64,000 bases of DNA, taken from NCBI GenBank assembly GCA_023055355.1, contig JALJCS010000004.1:23939244-24003243 (forward strand), read 5' to 3'. Under the pieces are notes generated by a model. The model worked only from the letters and a program-made list of their open reading frames with translations. It made no database searches and was not told the DNA's origin. This document shows, piece after piece, positions 47,245-60,900 of this stretch. Position 1 is the first letter of the stretch; every line of letters begins with the position of its first letter. Made by a program: the position numbers and the translations under genes. The stretch is from Agelaius tricolor. Lineage: Eukaryota; Chordata; Aves; Passeriformes; Icteridae.

Positions 47245-50200
47245 GCTTTCTGAAGTCAGGGGAGCATGAGTGTCCTAGGTCAAGTGCGATTTCTTTTGAT
47301 CACAGTGATTCAGGTTTTATTTTGTTATTGCAAAGAAAATTTCGTGGTATGATGGATTTTTTGAATCCATAAAGTGTGGGTGAATCTTCCACAGCAATCA
47401 GCAAGGCTTGAAGCTCTCCACCTGAGAAAAACTGCTTACTGCTGCTGAACTGCTAGGCCTAGAGTAGGTGATCACGGATAAGCATGTATTTCCTACTGCT
47501 GACTCTTACCTACTTTGAAATCCATAACATTTGCAGACTCATCAAGGCACAGGGTTCCATCTTTTTCCCCTTCATTCCTCTTCATGTCCCACACCTCACT
47601 AGCACTGGCAGGAGCAGTGTAATTTCAAGCCCAGGCTGAGAAGCATCTGAGAAGTAAGGAACAGAGTGTATCAAATAGTGGGCCATCTGGGGGGCATCCA
47701 TCCAGTCCCATGAGCCAGGGTTTGACCCTGGCATTTCCACAAAATTCGGGAACTCTGTCTACATACACAACACAATCAGAGCCAACATAACAATCAGAGG
47801 CAACTGGACAGCAGTTTTTCCACTTGAACTCTTATCCTGTACATTCCTACAATCTCCGTTGAAATCAATTAGTAACTTTGCTTTTCCCATTTTTGTGACT
47901 TCTAGCTTCATCAAGCTTCTAAAGTGCTTGATGGCACTTTACACCTGTAACAAAGCTGTTTAACATGTGGCTAGACATTAGCAACCAAGTTTCTGGGTTC
48001 CCTGATCATAGAATTTCTGCAAGCTGAGCCTGGAGGCCGCAGACCTCTCTGAGACAGTGAGGGATTCCATCTCAGCTTTCTGCTGTCCTCTCTGTGAAGG
48101 CTGCTAAGACTTCTACTGAGGTGACTCAGAACCTCACAGGTCTGCCAGGATGGCAGGTCATCTTCAGGGTACATGTTGTCCTCACTTCAGGACAATTACA
48201 AGCATCCTTGTCAGCCACGTATTAGAATTCAGGAAAGTAGATTTGCTCATTAAAAAAGAAAAAAAAAAATAAAGAAAAAAAAAAACAAAAACAAAAAACA
48301 AATAGAATCTGGTGTAAAAGATGTTTCTCCTTGGTCTTAGTCTCCTCAAAACCTTCTAATTTCCAGTATCTCATGAAGTTACATAACTTTAGGCATACTA
48401 CCATGATTCTATGCATTTTCATGTTCATAAATATGAGTGTTCTTATCCTTGTTTCTTCCATGTTGCAGATAGTGCTTTCAAAATGGTTTTAATTCAAAGA
48501 AGCACAAAATGCAGTGAATAGAGCAGGAGGACCTGTGAACCTCCTTATTGTGTCCCCAAAAACCCAAAAGCCTAATCTTACAGGGCTTTCAAAATTTTTG
48601 AGCTATTTCTTGGAGAATTTTAGAATATAACTGCAGCAAAACCACACACTACAGGGGTGCCTTATTTCCTAAATCTTTCAGAGTCACCTGGTTTTGAATC
48701 TCCTTCAGAATCAGCTGAATCATGATGGAATGTTTACTCTGCTTACACAAACTTTTCCTCAAGACAAGGTGAAATGTGTAAGTCGTACAATCCTTCAATT
48801 ACACATGCAGCAATATAGTTACTGCTGAAACATGTAGTAATCTTAGTAAGTCAGTCTTACTGAGCATGAACTGCTTAAATTGAAACCCAAAGACAAAATC
48901 AGAATTTTTTTCCTGCTCATGCTATGCAATAAAAACTCCAGGGTCTTCTTATCAATAAAACACTTCAGCTAAATTTTAAAGCCAGTTTTTGCAGTTCAAG
49001 GAACAAACTAGAGAGTAATTATATTCTTCTTGTCATCATCAAAGGAGTGCATTCAGTCATTTGGTAAAATAGAAACTTTAGAAGTCCAGTAGCCTTGTTA
49101 ATACTGTCACTGAGAAGACCCTGATCATCAAGCTTTGATCAACATTGTAGTCTAACATGGCAGTAGACAAAACAGGCTGTTCCTCAGCAGCAGATATCTC
49201 AGTATAGTACAAGATATAACCTTGGAACAAGGACATGTGTCAGTCCAAGGAGAGTGAATTCACCACAGTTGCTGATTCAACAGCAGGACATGTTTCTTTA
49301 TCTCACTTGGTTTTCAGCTGCTGTGCAGCTTATCAGCTAGAAAGTGCCACCAAGTTCCTCCCTCCTCTGCAAGGGTGTCAACAGAGCCTGGTCATGGTGT
49401 CCCACTCCACCCTTCCTTTAGTTCCCCTGAAACTGTGGTGTGTGCGAGGTCAGGTATGTTCGCCGCATTCCATCCAGGGAATAGCTACTGTATTTTCCCC
49501 TCTGCTTTCCATACTATTATCTTTTTACCCCATCATCTTCCCACACAAGCAGTATTCATAGATTTTGCAGTTTATCAGTCCTTCTCAGAGTAGGCATATA
49601 TCCAGGGTTTGCAAGTGAGGGAAGGAGAGATGTTTTTGTTTGAGGGAATTATGTAGAATTGTTGTAAATTAAGAGCCTGCAAAAGGGAGAAAAAAATCTG
49701 AATGGAGACTGAGACCATATGGAGATGTCCTACAGACATATAGTTGGGTTGTTTTTTTTCAATTAATTAAAAAACCATGCTGATGTACAATTCCAAATCC
49801 ATGGATTATGGTTTCAGACAGACAAAAACTTTTGATGCTTTTTTAGTAACAGCATTAATTTTTTCCATCAAATGGGTTTAAAAGGATTTACAGCTTTATA
49901 TATTTATATGTAAAGAAAACCATTATTCTATCTAAAAAAAATTCATAGCTAAAGGATCCCTTCTTTGTTTTATACCCTTTGAGAGATTGTGTCTCCACCC
50001 TTAGTTCTTGCTCCACTACTTTTCTAGATCGTTCATTACTGAAGCCTATCAAAGCATTTTTTACATACTTTTTAAGTATGCAGTTTCACTGAAGCCTAAC
50101 TCTTAAAATAATTGGAGTTGACACTGAAAAGGGAATGAGTGAAACAACTACTCAGTTTGAACACACATAGTACAGCAATTGCTTCAGTATTAGAGCACTT

Positions 50201-50865
50201 GAAATGTTGAGACCTTTCATCCTTTGAATTATTAGACCCATATCAAACCTATTCCTACTGTATTTCTCACAGGATTTTGAGAGCTCTATCCTGATCCTTA
50301 CTTTGCCAGTGTAGATAAAATATGAGGAAAGAACAACTCTAAAGAGTTCCAATTGAAAAAAAGAAACATAGAAAAGAAGGCAGCAGCTTTAGCAATTCAT
50401 CTTAAAAATGGCACCTCCATCTCACATACTCTGAAGTTCCCAAACAGTAAAATTTTGCAGTAGCATTTGTTTTATTGTCTGTTTTTGAAAGAGCGGTATT
50501 AGGTGTCATTCCAAGTGATCCCATTCTATCCAGTAGAAATGGCATTAGGACCCCAATAGGGCAACTCTGAGTACTAAAAATACGAGTAATCTGTATTTGA
50601 CATGACAAATTTGCACAAGAGAATGTGTAAATAAAATTACTCAGAGGATATAGATACAATTGACAGAACTGCTCAGGACACACTACCTGGTATTTTGCAT
50701 GATACAGACCTCTTTTTGACACAAAGGGCAGGTATATGTTATTTCCTTAGTATTGAGAAATCAGTTCGTAGAACTTACTGGCCATCCTCATCTTCTTATT
50801 TTTTTATTATAATACAGTTCCGTGTATTCAACCCCAGTGTACATTCCTGCTGTGCTACACAGACA

Positions 50866-50909
50866 AATACCCATAATATGCTGCATTAATACCCACAACA
50901 TGCTGCATA
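50866..50909 (+). repeat. Two 22-bp tandem units, intergenic
   Basis: Units begin AATACCCATAATATGCTGCA and AATACCCACAACATGCTGCA and differ at only a few positions. Confidence 0.85.
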
Positions 50910-51300
50910 TCCTGCTCAATGTGTGGAACTTTGCCTCTGTTCATACATGATATATAATTACTGAACATCTTATTTGTGTTTTAATTAGACACTAAGCACT
51001 GCTCTTCAATGAAGCCTGCACTTCTATACTGCATTCCCACTTCAGTTGTGCTACTGAACCTCAGTTAGGTGATATCATTGTGCTAATGCAATTGCACACT
51101 GGTAATGATCAAGGTTGGTAGTAGCAGTAGTCAACCAGTAGTCTGCATGCTAGTTTTGATCTGTAAGACTCTTGAGTCTGCTAAATGCATTCTTGATGGG
51201 GGAAAATAGGAAGAGAGACAAGAGAGGAGGTAAGTGTGTGGTGTCAGATCTGAAGGCCAGCATATGGCTAAATATTTTTCACATCTTTCAGTTGACCAAA

Positions 51301-51850
51301 CATCAAGGTTTAATCCCAGCTGGCAACTAAGCACTGCCCACCTGCTCAGTCACTGCCCTGATGCAGGATAAAGGAGAAAATCACAAGTGAGAAAACCAAT
51401 GAGCTGAGGTAAAGATAGTTTAATAGGTAAAGCACAAACCACACACACAAGCAAAGAGATACAAGGAATTAATTCATCACTACCCATGGACAGGCAGGTG
51501 TTCAGCCACCTCCAGGAAGGCAGGGCTCCATCACACTGTGGCATGGGAAGAAAAATGATACCACTCTGAAAGTCCCCCCTTCTTCCTTCTTTCCCCACAG
51601 CAAATGGTCTGGAATATCCCTTTGCTCTGTTGGTTTCAGTTGTCCTGGCTGTGTCCTCTCCCAGCTCCTTGTGCCTCCCCAGCCCACATACTCCTGGGCT
51701 GCTGTGAGGAGCAGAAAAGGTCTTGACGCTGTGTAAGCACTGCTTGGTGGTAAACATCCCTGAGTTAGCAACAATGTTTCCAGCACAGATCTAAAACATA
51801 ACCCTACACTAGCTACTGTGAAGAAAATTATCTCAGCCAAAACCAGCTCA
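51301..51850 (-). mobile_element. Solo LTR of an endogenous retrovirus (ERVL-like), 550 bp, with 5-bp target-site duplication
   Basis: Read on the minus strand it begins TGAGCTGGTTTTGGCTGAG, contains a polyadenylation signal ATTAAA (51419-51424) and ends near 'cttagttgccagctggga'. It is bounded by identical CCAAA at 51296-51300 and 51851-51855, the 5-bp duplication expected for ERVL-type insertion. No internal region or retroviral gene is present, so it is the product of LTR-LTR recombination. I recall very similar LTRs as abundant in songbird genomes. The 3' terminal dinucleotide is TG rather than CA. Confidence 0.88.
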
Positions 51851-51855
51851 CCAAA

Positions 51856-52739
51856 CCAGAAATACTACTCTTTATTATGAAGTGTGCATTGCTTGGACTG
51901 TTTTGCAGAAAAGAGAGTGGCAAAGCTTAAATGCTAGTGAGAAGTCTTAGCCATAATGGAGACTCTGGATCTTGAAGTTGTCATTTTGTTTTTTACAAAA
52001 TGATTGCAGGAGTCAGAGCAAATTATTCATTTTACTGGTTCTGTGAAGGACACTTGGAGTTGAGATGGCACCATCTGGTGGCTGTACACAGATTTCTGTG
52101 CTGTTTTCAACACACATAGTGTTGGATTGATAGGCTCAAGGATTTTATGATAGTTTATATTCAAAAAAGAGTTACAGTTAATAATTTAAAATTATGTCCC
52201 TTTTTAAATGAGGTGCACATGGAAAATGTGAATTCTCACAATACAAAGGTAGTTGCATTTGGAATTGGCCTTGGATTGTTGCAGTGGAATTGGTATTTGG
52301 AAAGCACCCTCGGCAGCCCAGCAATCATCTAGCATTGAATGGGTGTCATCTATATGGAATTAGATAAAGACTGTATGATTTTCCCATGTTGTTTAATCTT
52401 AGGTACCACATGTAAAAGAGAAGACAGAACTTACTGCAAAGACATTCTTGCATGTTTATCTCTGTCTACAGGATAAGTAAGACAATGTAGATACTAAAAA
52501 AAAATTCTAGATATCCTAGGGACTAATGCCACATTTGTGTCCCCTTTTGAAAAATCATGGATACTGTAGTCTCTGGAGAGTCCCTGAAGACAAACCCTTG
52601 CAAAACCGTTCTTCAAAGTAACATCTGAATGTGAACCATGGTTCTAAATGAAGATACTTGGACTGCTCAGCTCAAATAGCAAATCTCAGTCCTGTAGTTC
52701 CTCTGTATGAGCTTTTTTGTAAAAATGGTTGTATGGCCT
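51856..52739. other. Intergenic spacer, nothing recognised
   Basis: AT-rich sequence between the solo LTR and a CR1 fragment. No exon, RNA gene or repeat was identified. Confidence 0.7.
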
Positions 52740-53585
52740 CTTGTACTCCAATGGCCCTTCAGAGAGACCTTGACAAATTAGAGGGCTGGGTGATCACCAG
52801 CCATATGAAGTTCAGCAAGGGAAAAGGACAGATTCTGCATCTGGGATGGGGCAACCCTGGATGTACAGACAGAGTGAGGAATGAGACAGCAGCCCTGCAG
52901 TAAGGGACCTGGGGGTCCTATTTCAAAGAAAGTTGAACATGGGTCAGCAGTGCCCTGGCAGCCAGGAGGGCCAACCCTGTCCTGGGGTGCATTAGGCACA
53001 GCATCACAGCTGGGCAAGGGAGGGGATTGTCCTGCTCTGCTCTGAGCTGGGACAGCCTCACCTCCAGTGCTGGGGGCTGGTTTGGACACTGCAATATAAG
53101 ATGTTAAACTGTTAGAGAGCATCCAAAGAAGGACCAAAGATGGTGAAGGACCTTAAGAGGAGGCTAGTATGAGGAGTGGTTGAGGTCACTTGGTCTGTTC
53201 AGCCCAGAGGAGACTGAGGACAGAGCTCATTGTAGCCTGCAACTGCCCCATGAGGGGAAGAGGAGGTGCAGACATTGATCTCTTCCCTCTGTGACTAATG
53301 ACAGGACTCAAGGAAATGGCATGAAGCTGAATCGGGGGAGTTTAGGTTGGATATTAGGAAAAGATTCTCCACCCAGAGGGTGCTTGAGCACTGGAGCAGG
53401 CTCCCCAGTGTAGTGGTCACAGCACCAAGCCTCTCTGTGTCAAGAAGTGCTTGTACAAAGCTCTCAGGCACATGGTGTGATTCTTGGGGTGTCGTGCATA
53501 GGGCCAGGAGTTGGTCTTGATGATCCTGATGGGTGCCTTCCAATCCAGCATATTCTCTGATTCTGTGATTCTCTAATTCTGGGTC
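52740..53585 (+). mobile_element. CR1 LINE 3' fragment, intergenic
   Basis: Shows the CR1 ORF2 tail ('gcccttcagagagaccttga', 'gaagttcagcaagggaaaag', 'ctgcagtaagggacctgggg') through to the 3' end 'gatgatcctgatgggtgcct' and an 8-bp-type tail repeat, ATTCTCTGATTCTGTGATTC. Many stops and indels break the reading frame. It is similar in type to 5775-6141. Confidence 0.9.
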
Positions 53586-53985
53586 AGCTGGCTCAGAACC
53601 TCTTTCGTAAAGTTTTCGCACAGGTTTTTTATTGTAGCATCTGTGGATTGTACCTGGACTGTACCATCTGTGTGATGCTCCCAGTTGATTTCTGGTAAGT
53701 TGAGGTCCACCATAAGGACAAGGGCAGTTGACTTCGAAGTGTCCTTTAGCTCCTCAGAGAATAATTTGTCAGCATTATCGTCCTGGCTGGAAAGTCAGTA
53801 GCAGACGCCCACAATGACATCCACACTCTTTGTTAATCCCTTGATCTTACCTAGTGTCTCTCATCTGTGCCACTGCCATCTGTAAGCTTCATAGATTCTA
53901 TTATTGTCATTACATAGAATGCCACCTCCCAGCCTCTTCTGTCCTGCCTGTAACCGTCCAATACGACACTACTATCCCATCATAA
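53586..53985 (-). repeat. Decayed LINE-like fragment, probably CR1 in minus orientation
   Basis: Directly follows the CR1 tail. Phrases such as 'tgaggtccaccataaggaca', 'ggctggaaagtcagtagcag' and 'acgcccacaatgacatccac' resemble reverse-complemented avian repeat sequence, perhaps the endonuclease part of a CR1. Family and orientation are uncertain. Confidence 0.5.
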
Positions 53986-56900
53986 AGGCGATTTATTGAA
54001 AACATTGTTTTCAAACTGAATAGGGTAGGCTTTAAGGGGTCACAATGCTAAAGAAAATTATATGCTTATAAATAGTGGTATGTTATCATGCATGCATTTT
54101 GGATTACCAGACCACTAACTTGGTTGTATATGCACATTAATTAATCTATTTTCTAGAAATAAAGGTCCTAGTCTATTTGCAGGTCTAGCTGATTATATTT
54201 ATATAATATATAATTTATAATTTATAATTAGCTGGCAAGCCCTTGTGTCATTGTTTTGTACTCCCATTTCATGTTTTCTGATGTTTTGAACCTCAATTTA
54301 GGGCCCTGTCAATTTAGAATTTAGGGCCTTGTGTCCCATTTCATGCCTCTGCTCAATTCTAGTTAATTTGACCCTTGGAAGCTGCTTTAGAATTCTCCAG
54401 ATTTCCCCTTCCAATGCTCCTAGTACTGCATTAAGGTTGACCTTCAGTGTCCAAAATTATGCTGTGCTCTGCATGTCAAAAGTGCTTAAACCCAAAATGT
54501 GTTTTACTTTGTTTTGGTGGTTTTGTTGCTGAATCTAGTTTTTATACAAATTTAAATTACCTGTCCATATTATATATTAGAAAGACTACATGTGTATCAT
54601 AAGTGGCATTATACAGTAAAGCATATCTGTCACTCAAAACTTACCAAATGTATTCTTCTTAACATCTATGCAACACTGCATCTATGCAACATCTGTTGCA
54701 TCTATGCATCTATGCAAAATATGCATTATCAGTATTTTTCCCTAATTCCTTTTTTGTTGCTGTTGTCAAAACTTAATGTATGTTTTTTGTAGAATTGTAC
54801 CTGTGAGATATGAACGTTTTTAGGAAATTGGTAAGTAGATTAGTAGCATTTAATTTTGTCTTTGTACCAAAGAAGTTTTTGGGTTTGAAGAGAAGTACTT
54901 TTTGTGGATTTTTAGGAAACCAGAAGATGGCAGCAAGTGTTGATCAGAATTTTGTGCCACTGAACCTCTTCACACCTTCAGAGCAAATCAATATCCTTTG
55001 TAATGCAAGCATTTGCTTTGAATGTGATGTGTAACAGAAAAGAGCTAATTTACATTTGTATCAGTACCATTAGTCTTGCACATGGAAGTAAGAGGGCTAA
55101 TCCATTTCAAACAGATTTATCCATTTGAAAAGGCTAATACTGTGAGGGGCTATCAGTGTGCGCATGCCAAAGAAATTAGGCAATAATTGCTGAACACACA
55201 AATACAAACCCACACGTATAGTGACTTTTTCTCTTCGTACTGCCATCTCTGTAGCTTTTTGCAGCGCGTGTTTTCAAGATAGATGTGTTTCTGAATAGGC
55301 AGGCGTATCAATGGTTGAAAGTATTCATGGTGATGGAAGATAACCTTTTATGTTGATTTCAGGATAGCTCAGAATGAAGGAAGTGCTTCCATGGATCTTG
55401 GTAGGAACACTTAAAACTGAGGTCTAATTCTTCTCAGTGCATCAATCTGTTCTAATTTGGCAGGGTAGATAGGATTGAACCAGCAGATAGAGGTGCAGGA
55501 GGTTTAATGTTTTCTTTCTGGATTTTGAGTACTGTATATAATGTTAGCTTGTAGAAAGGTAGGAAGAAACACAAACCCTCCGCACAGTTTAATCAGAATA
55601 GCACACTTGGCCAGAGCAACTCAATGGAATAATTTAAATCCTTTCTGGAAATTATCTACTGGACCACACATTAAGGCTAGGTTTGAGTAGATAGCTCAAT
55701 AGATCTTGGTAAAGTTCAGGTGAGAAAAATGCTCCCGACTTAATATAAATGACCATGGATCAGAGAGGAGTTGGGAGAGAAATACTATGAACCTCACAGG
55801 TAATTAAAACAGTAGTTCTGTCATATAAGCATCCTTCAAAGTCCTTAAATTTAATGAATTGTGTGTAACTATTTTGATGTAAGGTTTAAATATCATCAAA
55901 AGTGACCTGGAAGCCACTTATGGTTTGAAAAGCCTGCTGCATATCTTGTCTCATCTGGGCCTTCATAAGTGTGAAGAATCTTCATCTATTTTCTCCTCAG
56001 ACAAACCATCCCATAACTTTGATTATGCCCATGTCTTAATTTTGTTTTTCCACTTTTCCTGTTCAAGATACATGTGAGCCATGAGTGAATAGTGATATAT
56101 TGATGTTTATTCAGAGACTTAGTGATGTTGCCTGATATTCTTTTCCTATTAAATCATGACATTTGACTTGGTTTTCTGTGTCTGCTGGTAGTCCAACAGG
56201 CATACAGTGAGGGAAGGAAATAAAAGCAAAATACAACAATTCAACTGAAAAAAAGTAGTAGTTTTGCACATTGCATTATCAGTATGTTCAGGAATTAATT
56301 TCACTTCTAAATAGAGCAGCTGTGAAACCTTTTTTTATTTTTTCTCTGTCGAGTGGGTAGAGTAGTGGGGGAGAAAATGGACAAAACTTGTGAACTCCAA
56401 GGTAAACTAAGTGGCCATAGTAAAGTTATAGGAATAAGAAAAAAAAATGACCATATTTGTTGGATAGATGTCTGTAAAAAAGATTCTGTGTTGCACTGGT
56501 CAGGGGAATGTTAGCAAGAATGTTAGCAAGAATTGTTGAGGGATCTGAATGCCATCCAGCTGGTAGAAAAACAGATTTAAAAAATAGTGGTTTGAAAAAT
56601 GTAAATATTCAAATGTCTTAAATGACAGTATCACCCATCAATATTATAAGATTGAAAAAGAATAAAGATTGTTACACCTACCTGATATAAAAGATAGGTC
56701 AAGCTGAAAAGTAGGTATGATTTATTTCCAAAATTAAATGCAGTAGAGGAAGTACCCCAACCTTTTTATTTGGTCCTTCAAGAGCTTTCTGGTTTAGAGA
56801 CAAGTTATCAGATTTAGACAGGAAGTAATTACACTTTTTTTTCTGCTAGTTAGTTGGTTTGTCAATTGAATTAGTTGGTTTGATTCTTTTGTTCACTGTG

Positions 56901-57004
56901 TGATTGTTGAAACTGTGAGAAACTTCTCTCACTTCCTAATATAACAATGCTGTAACAATGATTCTAAAATAAATCCATTATCCCAAATAAATATGCAGGG
57001 CTAA
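53986..57004. other. Intergenic spacer, nothing coding recognised
   Basis: AT-rich. It holds an imperfect CATCTATGCA repeat cluster (54663-54716) and a 12-bp unit GAATGTTAGCAA repeated twice (56506-56529). No supported exon. Confidence 0.7.
54663..54716 (+). repeat. CATCTATGCA repeat cluster, intergenic
   Basis: CATCTATGCA occurs four times within 54 bp with irregular spacing, interrupted by CACTG and CATCTGTTG segments. Confidence 0.8.
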
Positions 57005-57945
57005 GAATATGTTCTTTCATAACACATATTGTGACCAGCACTGTTCTTGGCAACACGGATAGGGTGATGAAGTGCACCCTCAACAAGTTTGTCAACAGCA
57101 CCAAGCTATGTGGTATGGTTGACATGCTGGAGGGAAGGAACGCCATCCAGAGGGACTGTTACAGGCTTCAGAGATGGGCCCATGCAAATCTCATGAAGTT
57201 CAACAAAGTAAAGTGCAAGGTCTTGCAGCAGAGTTGGTGCAATCCCAAGCATAAGTATAGTCTGAGTGAGAAATGGATTGAGGGCAGCCCTGAGAAGAAA
57301 AACTTGGGGTGTTTATGGACTAGCAGTTCATTGTGTGCCCACAGCCCAGGAAGCAAATTGTATCCTGGGCTGCATCAAAGGCAGTGTGGCCAGCAGGATG
57401 AGAGAGTGGAGTCTGCCCCTTTGCTCTGCTCTGCTCTGGTGAGACCCCACCTGCAGTGCTGCATCCAGCTCTGGGGTCTCCAACTTGAGGAAGACATGGA
57501 TCTGCTGGAACAAGTCCAGGGGAGGACGATTAAATTGATCACAGGGCTGGAACGCCTCTCCCATGACCACAAGCTGAGAGAGCTTGGGTTGTTCAGTCTG
57601 GCCAAGAGAAGACTCCAAGGAGACTTTATAGCAGCCTTACAGTACCTGAAGAGGCCCTGCAAGAAAGCAGGAGAGGGTTTCTGTACAAGGGCATGTAATA
57701 GTAGGACAAGAGAAAATGGCTTTGGGCTGAAGGAGGTTTATGTTAGACATTGGAAAAAATTCTTTACTGTGGGGGTGGGGAGGCACTGGAATAGGTAGTG
57801 CAGAAAAGCTGTGAATGCCAAATCCCTGGCAGTGTTCAAGGCCAGATTGGGTGGGGCTCTGAGCAACTTGGTGGTGAAAAGGGTCAATTTCTTGAAGTGT
57901 GCTTCTTGTGCCATAGTGGGTTCATAAAATCCATTCATTTACTTT
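57005..57945 (+). mobile_element. CR1 LINE fragment with remnant reverse-transcriptase reading frame
   Basis: Covers the C-terminal part of CR1 ORF2 and the 3' end. Blocks include 'aatctcatgaagttcaacaa', 'tatcctgggctgcatcaaag' and 'gtgtggccagcaggatgaga'. The open frame is described separately. The tail is degraded after about 57900. Confidence 0.92.
57031..57798 (+). pseudogene. CR1 ORF2 reverse-transcriptase C-terminal fragment, 255 codons, catalytically dead
   Basis: The longest reading frame in the intergenic part. It follows CR1 ORF2 from the palm motif onward: CTLNKFVNSTKL, AIQRDCYRLQRWAHANLMKF, SALVRPHLQCCIQLWG and LRELGLFSLAKRRLQGDFI, ending KKFFTVGVGRHWNR. Where active CR1 has FADD, this copy reads FVNS (codons 57088-57099), so the metal-binding Asp pair is gone. 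The N-terminal endonuclease and first part of the transcriptase are absent. I read it as a decayed transposon remnant, not a host gene. Confidence 0.9.
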
Positions 57946-60900
57946 AGATATTTTCTAGTGCTGTTCAATCAACTGGTGGAATAAGAGATATGTAATTGAA
58001 AATGAGTGTCAAGTAGTGTCAAGATTCCTAGTTCATAAAGTTGATAACTCTTTGTGTGATTACATTAGTCTCTTTACAGCTGATATGGTTTCTGGTCTCC
58101 CTGTCTATAAATCTTTAAAATAGAACATGTATTACTCAACAAATACCACATCTACACTTAGCACTGTTTTGCTTCTGAGCAGCTACAAAATAGCAGAAAT
58201 TAAAACAAGTTAGACCTTGATTTTGAAGGCATATTTTTTCTAATAAGAAAAAAACCCTAACCAAATAATGAATTCAAATCAGTGAAGCATGAGGACATCT
58301 CAATTGATTTTTTAACTATATGTATGATAAATTCTGATGTCTAGTAATGTTTAATAGTTCTGCCTCTTCTATTTTTGGTTTACCTTATCGATCATTTCTA
58401 TTATTACTCTCCTACACAGTCTTTCCTATTCCCATTCAAATTAATTTCTTAGTACTCAGTGGAATATAAAGCCTCTGGAGGGTGATTCACTTTTGTAGTA
58501 ACACAATTGCTTTTTGGATTATTTAACCAGTAGGGCAATAATGATATAAGCAAATGCTCCACAGCTTCTCATATTCAAATCTACACAGAAAGCAGGTTTT
58601 ACCACGTGAGGATATGATACATTTGAAAATAAATTTTAAAAATGTTTTAAGGTGCAGATGTTCCATTAAATTTATCCTGGTGACATTGAAGCACATCTAT
58701 CATCTCTAGCTGCCCTACTGGAAAAGACTATAATAGATTTTTGTCTTCACAGAGCGTAAAGTGCCAAAAACTCTTCTGAATTTTCTTGGCACAAAGTTAA
58801 TCTTGGTGAAGAGGTATACTTTATAAATAGTACTATTATATGCACATTCACATTTTTTGTACTTTTCTCAATTGCAAGAAGAAATCTCAAGTCTGCAGCC
58901 CATATGTTTTTTAAAGCCTGGTGTTATTTTTTCATCTGTTTAATAACACGTACTTTTCATTTTGTATACATTTCAGTTGCCCGCATCCCAACAAAGCTTC
59001 GTTGTAAAGCATCAGTCATTTACATTTACTGTACAAAAATTGATGTCCTCATACAGCTACTGGCTCCCCAAGATTTTCCTCCATTCTCTTTGTATCTTCT
59101 TCAAGTATCCCTCACCCTGGCTTTTATCACAAGCTTCAGGGGAATCCCAGCTCCTCCTTCCCTTCCTTCTCCACTGACTTTGTGGTCTTCAGAGCTGTTC
59201 TCTCACATGTTCTCACTCCTCTCTTTTGGCTGCTTTTTGTGCAGCAGGTTTTTTTTCCTCCGTTCTTAAATAAGTAATTTCAAAGGCAGTAGCACCATCA
59301 TTGATTGGCTCTACCTTGGCTTGTGACAGGTATTGTAGCTGGCATTGGCTCAGTCAGACATGGAAGAATGGAGGAACATTCTAGCACCTTCACTCATGCC
59401 TTTAGTCACCCTGATATCAAAACCTTGCCATGCAAACCCAATAAACTGTATTAAAAATATCTTTGGCACCCTAAGATTGAAATATGTCCAAGTCATGTCT
59501 AAGGAATACATAATGCTGGGGATATTTAGTACTGCTACATGTCAATAAATTATTAATATATGCAAAAAATATTTAGCTGTTCAGAGTTTTATTTCAATGT
59601 GTTGTTGATCTTTGTATATAAAATAATTATTTATAAAATAAGGTAATATATATTTTATATTTTTAAAACAATAACAGTCATATATATGTATAAAGGATGC
59701 AGCACAAGTCTTTTGAATTAGCAACTGCTATTCATACATGAAACTGAATCTAACAATGCTTAAATGTAAACTTTGGAAATTTGCCACATATTTTAGCTAA
59801 TTCCAAGTTGAACATTCACAATACCACGTGAATAAGTAACACTCAGTTACAGCATTCATGACATTAATTCACCGTAGCAATTTGAGCAACTTTCAAATTT
59901 GTTTTATAAAGTGAGAGAGTGAGTCAAAACTGAAGAAGACTTTAGCTGTTAAAAGTTGTTTGAAGCCCATTGAGCATGAACCAGACTACTGAATAATGCA
60001 GACAAGATAATGAACTGGAGACAAATGAGCCCAAGCCAGCCCCTGCTGTGTGCCAGGAGAATATGTTTATTTGGTAGATTTATTATCTCAATATCTTTTT
60101 GCAGTGACCTGCAATTTAGAGAAAAACCACAAAATATTTATAATCTGTGTGTTTTTATTTATTTATAACTGCAGGACGATGTTACTTTTTATCTAGTTGT
60201 CAGTTAAAGATGGTAGAATCAGTTTGCTAGGTTCCTCTTTCAGGTATGTGAAAGCAATTAAGAATTTGAATTGGAATCCCAGTCAAGTAGGTTCTTCCAC
60301 AAGCAGTTCAGACTGTTAAATTATCTTCAGGGCAACAAACCCAATAATTTCTGCAAAGGTTGTGTTTTGAGACAGTTTTCCTTTCATAGAAAACCTTGCT
60401 TTATAAACATTGTTACTGTTATTTGTTTCATGTCCTATTATTAAAAAGAAGTGCAGGAAAGAGTTGCTTAGTACAGGACATAAGGACTTTCATACAGAAT
60501 TATCATGAAACTCAATTCTTGAATTCTGTGAAATATTAAAGTAACTGGCTGCATTAAGGTTCATTCATCAGAGTCTGTGCTGGCTAGAAACACCTTCACT
60601 TTGCTCTTCCAAAGTGCAATGCAATTAATAGTATTTTTTATTCTTTTTTATCAATTTCCATTTCAGTGATACATTATTTGGAAAATGAAATTTAAAAATT
60701 TAAATATATAATTGCTTAAATATATAATTATATATTTAAATATATAATTATTTAAATATATAATTATAGTCTTAGACACAGAAATTGTAAACAAAAGACA
60801 TATGTAAGGATTGCAATGACACCATTTTTTTGCTATCAGTTTTTTCCTGCTGCTAGTGCTAAAAGAAGCAGAGAGTTATCTCACATCTTGGCTACCCTTT

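Larger units (their letters stand above)
45806..51295. other. Intergenic, no gene recognised
   Basis: Mostly AT-rich single-copy sequence with moderately G+C-rich patches (about 45950-46260, 47560-48180). Noted structures: a near-perfect hairpin at 47209-47244, a CCAGGGT-TTG-ACCCTGG inverted repeat at 47715-47731, an A-rich tract at 48255-48301, and a 22-bp unit repeated twice at 50866-50909. Reading frames up to 108 codons occur here but show no family similarity. Confidence 0.75.

Noticed and set aside
57328..57662. Reading frames of 95-96 codons on the minus strand
   Set aside because: They are antisense shadows of the CR1 transcriptase remnant.
58904..59269. A 121-codon hydrophobic reading frame
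   Set aside because: Pyrimidine-rich DNA gives Phe, Leu and Ser runs; no recognised family, and the overlapping frame is equally plausible.
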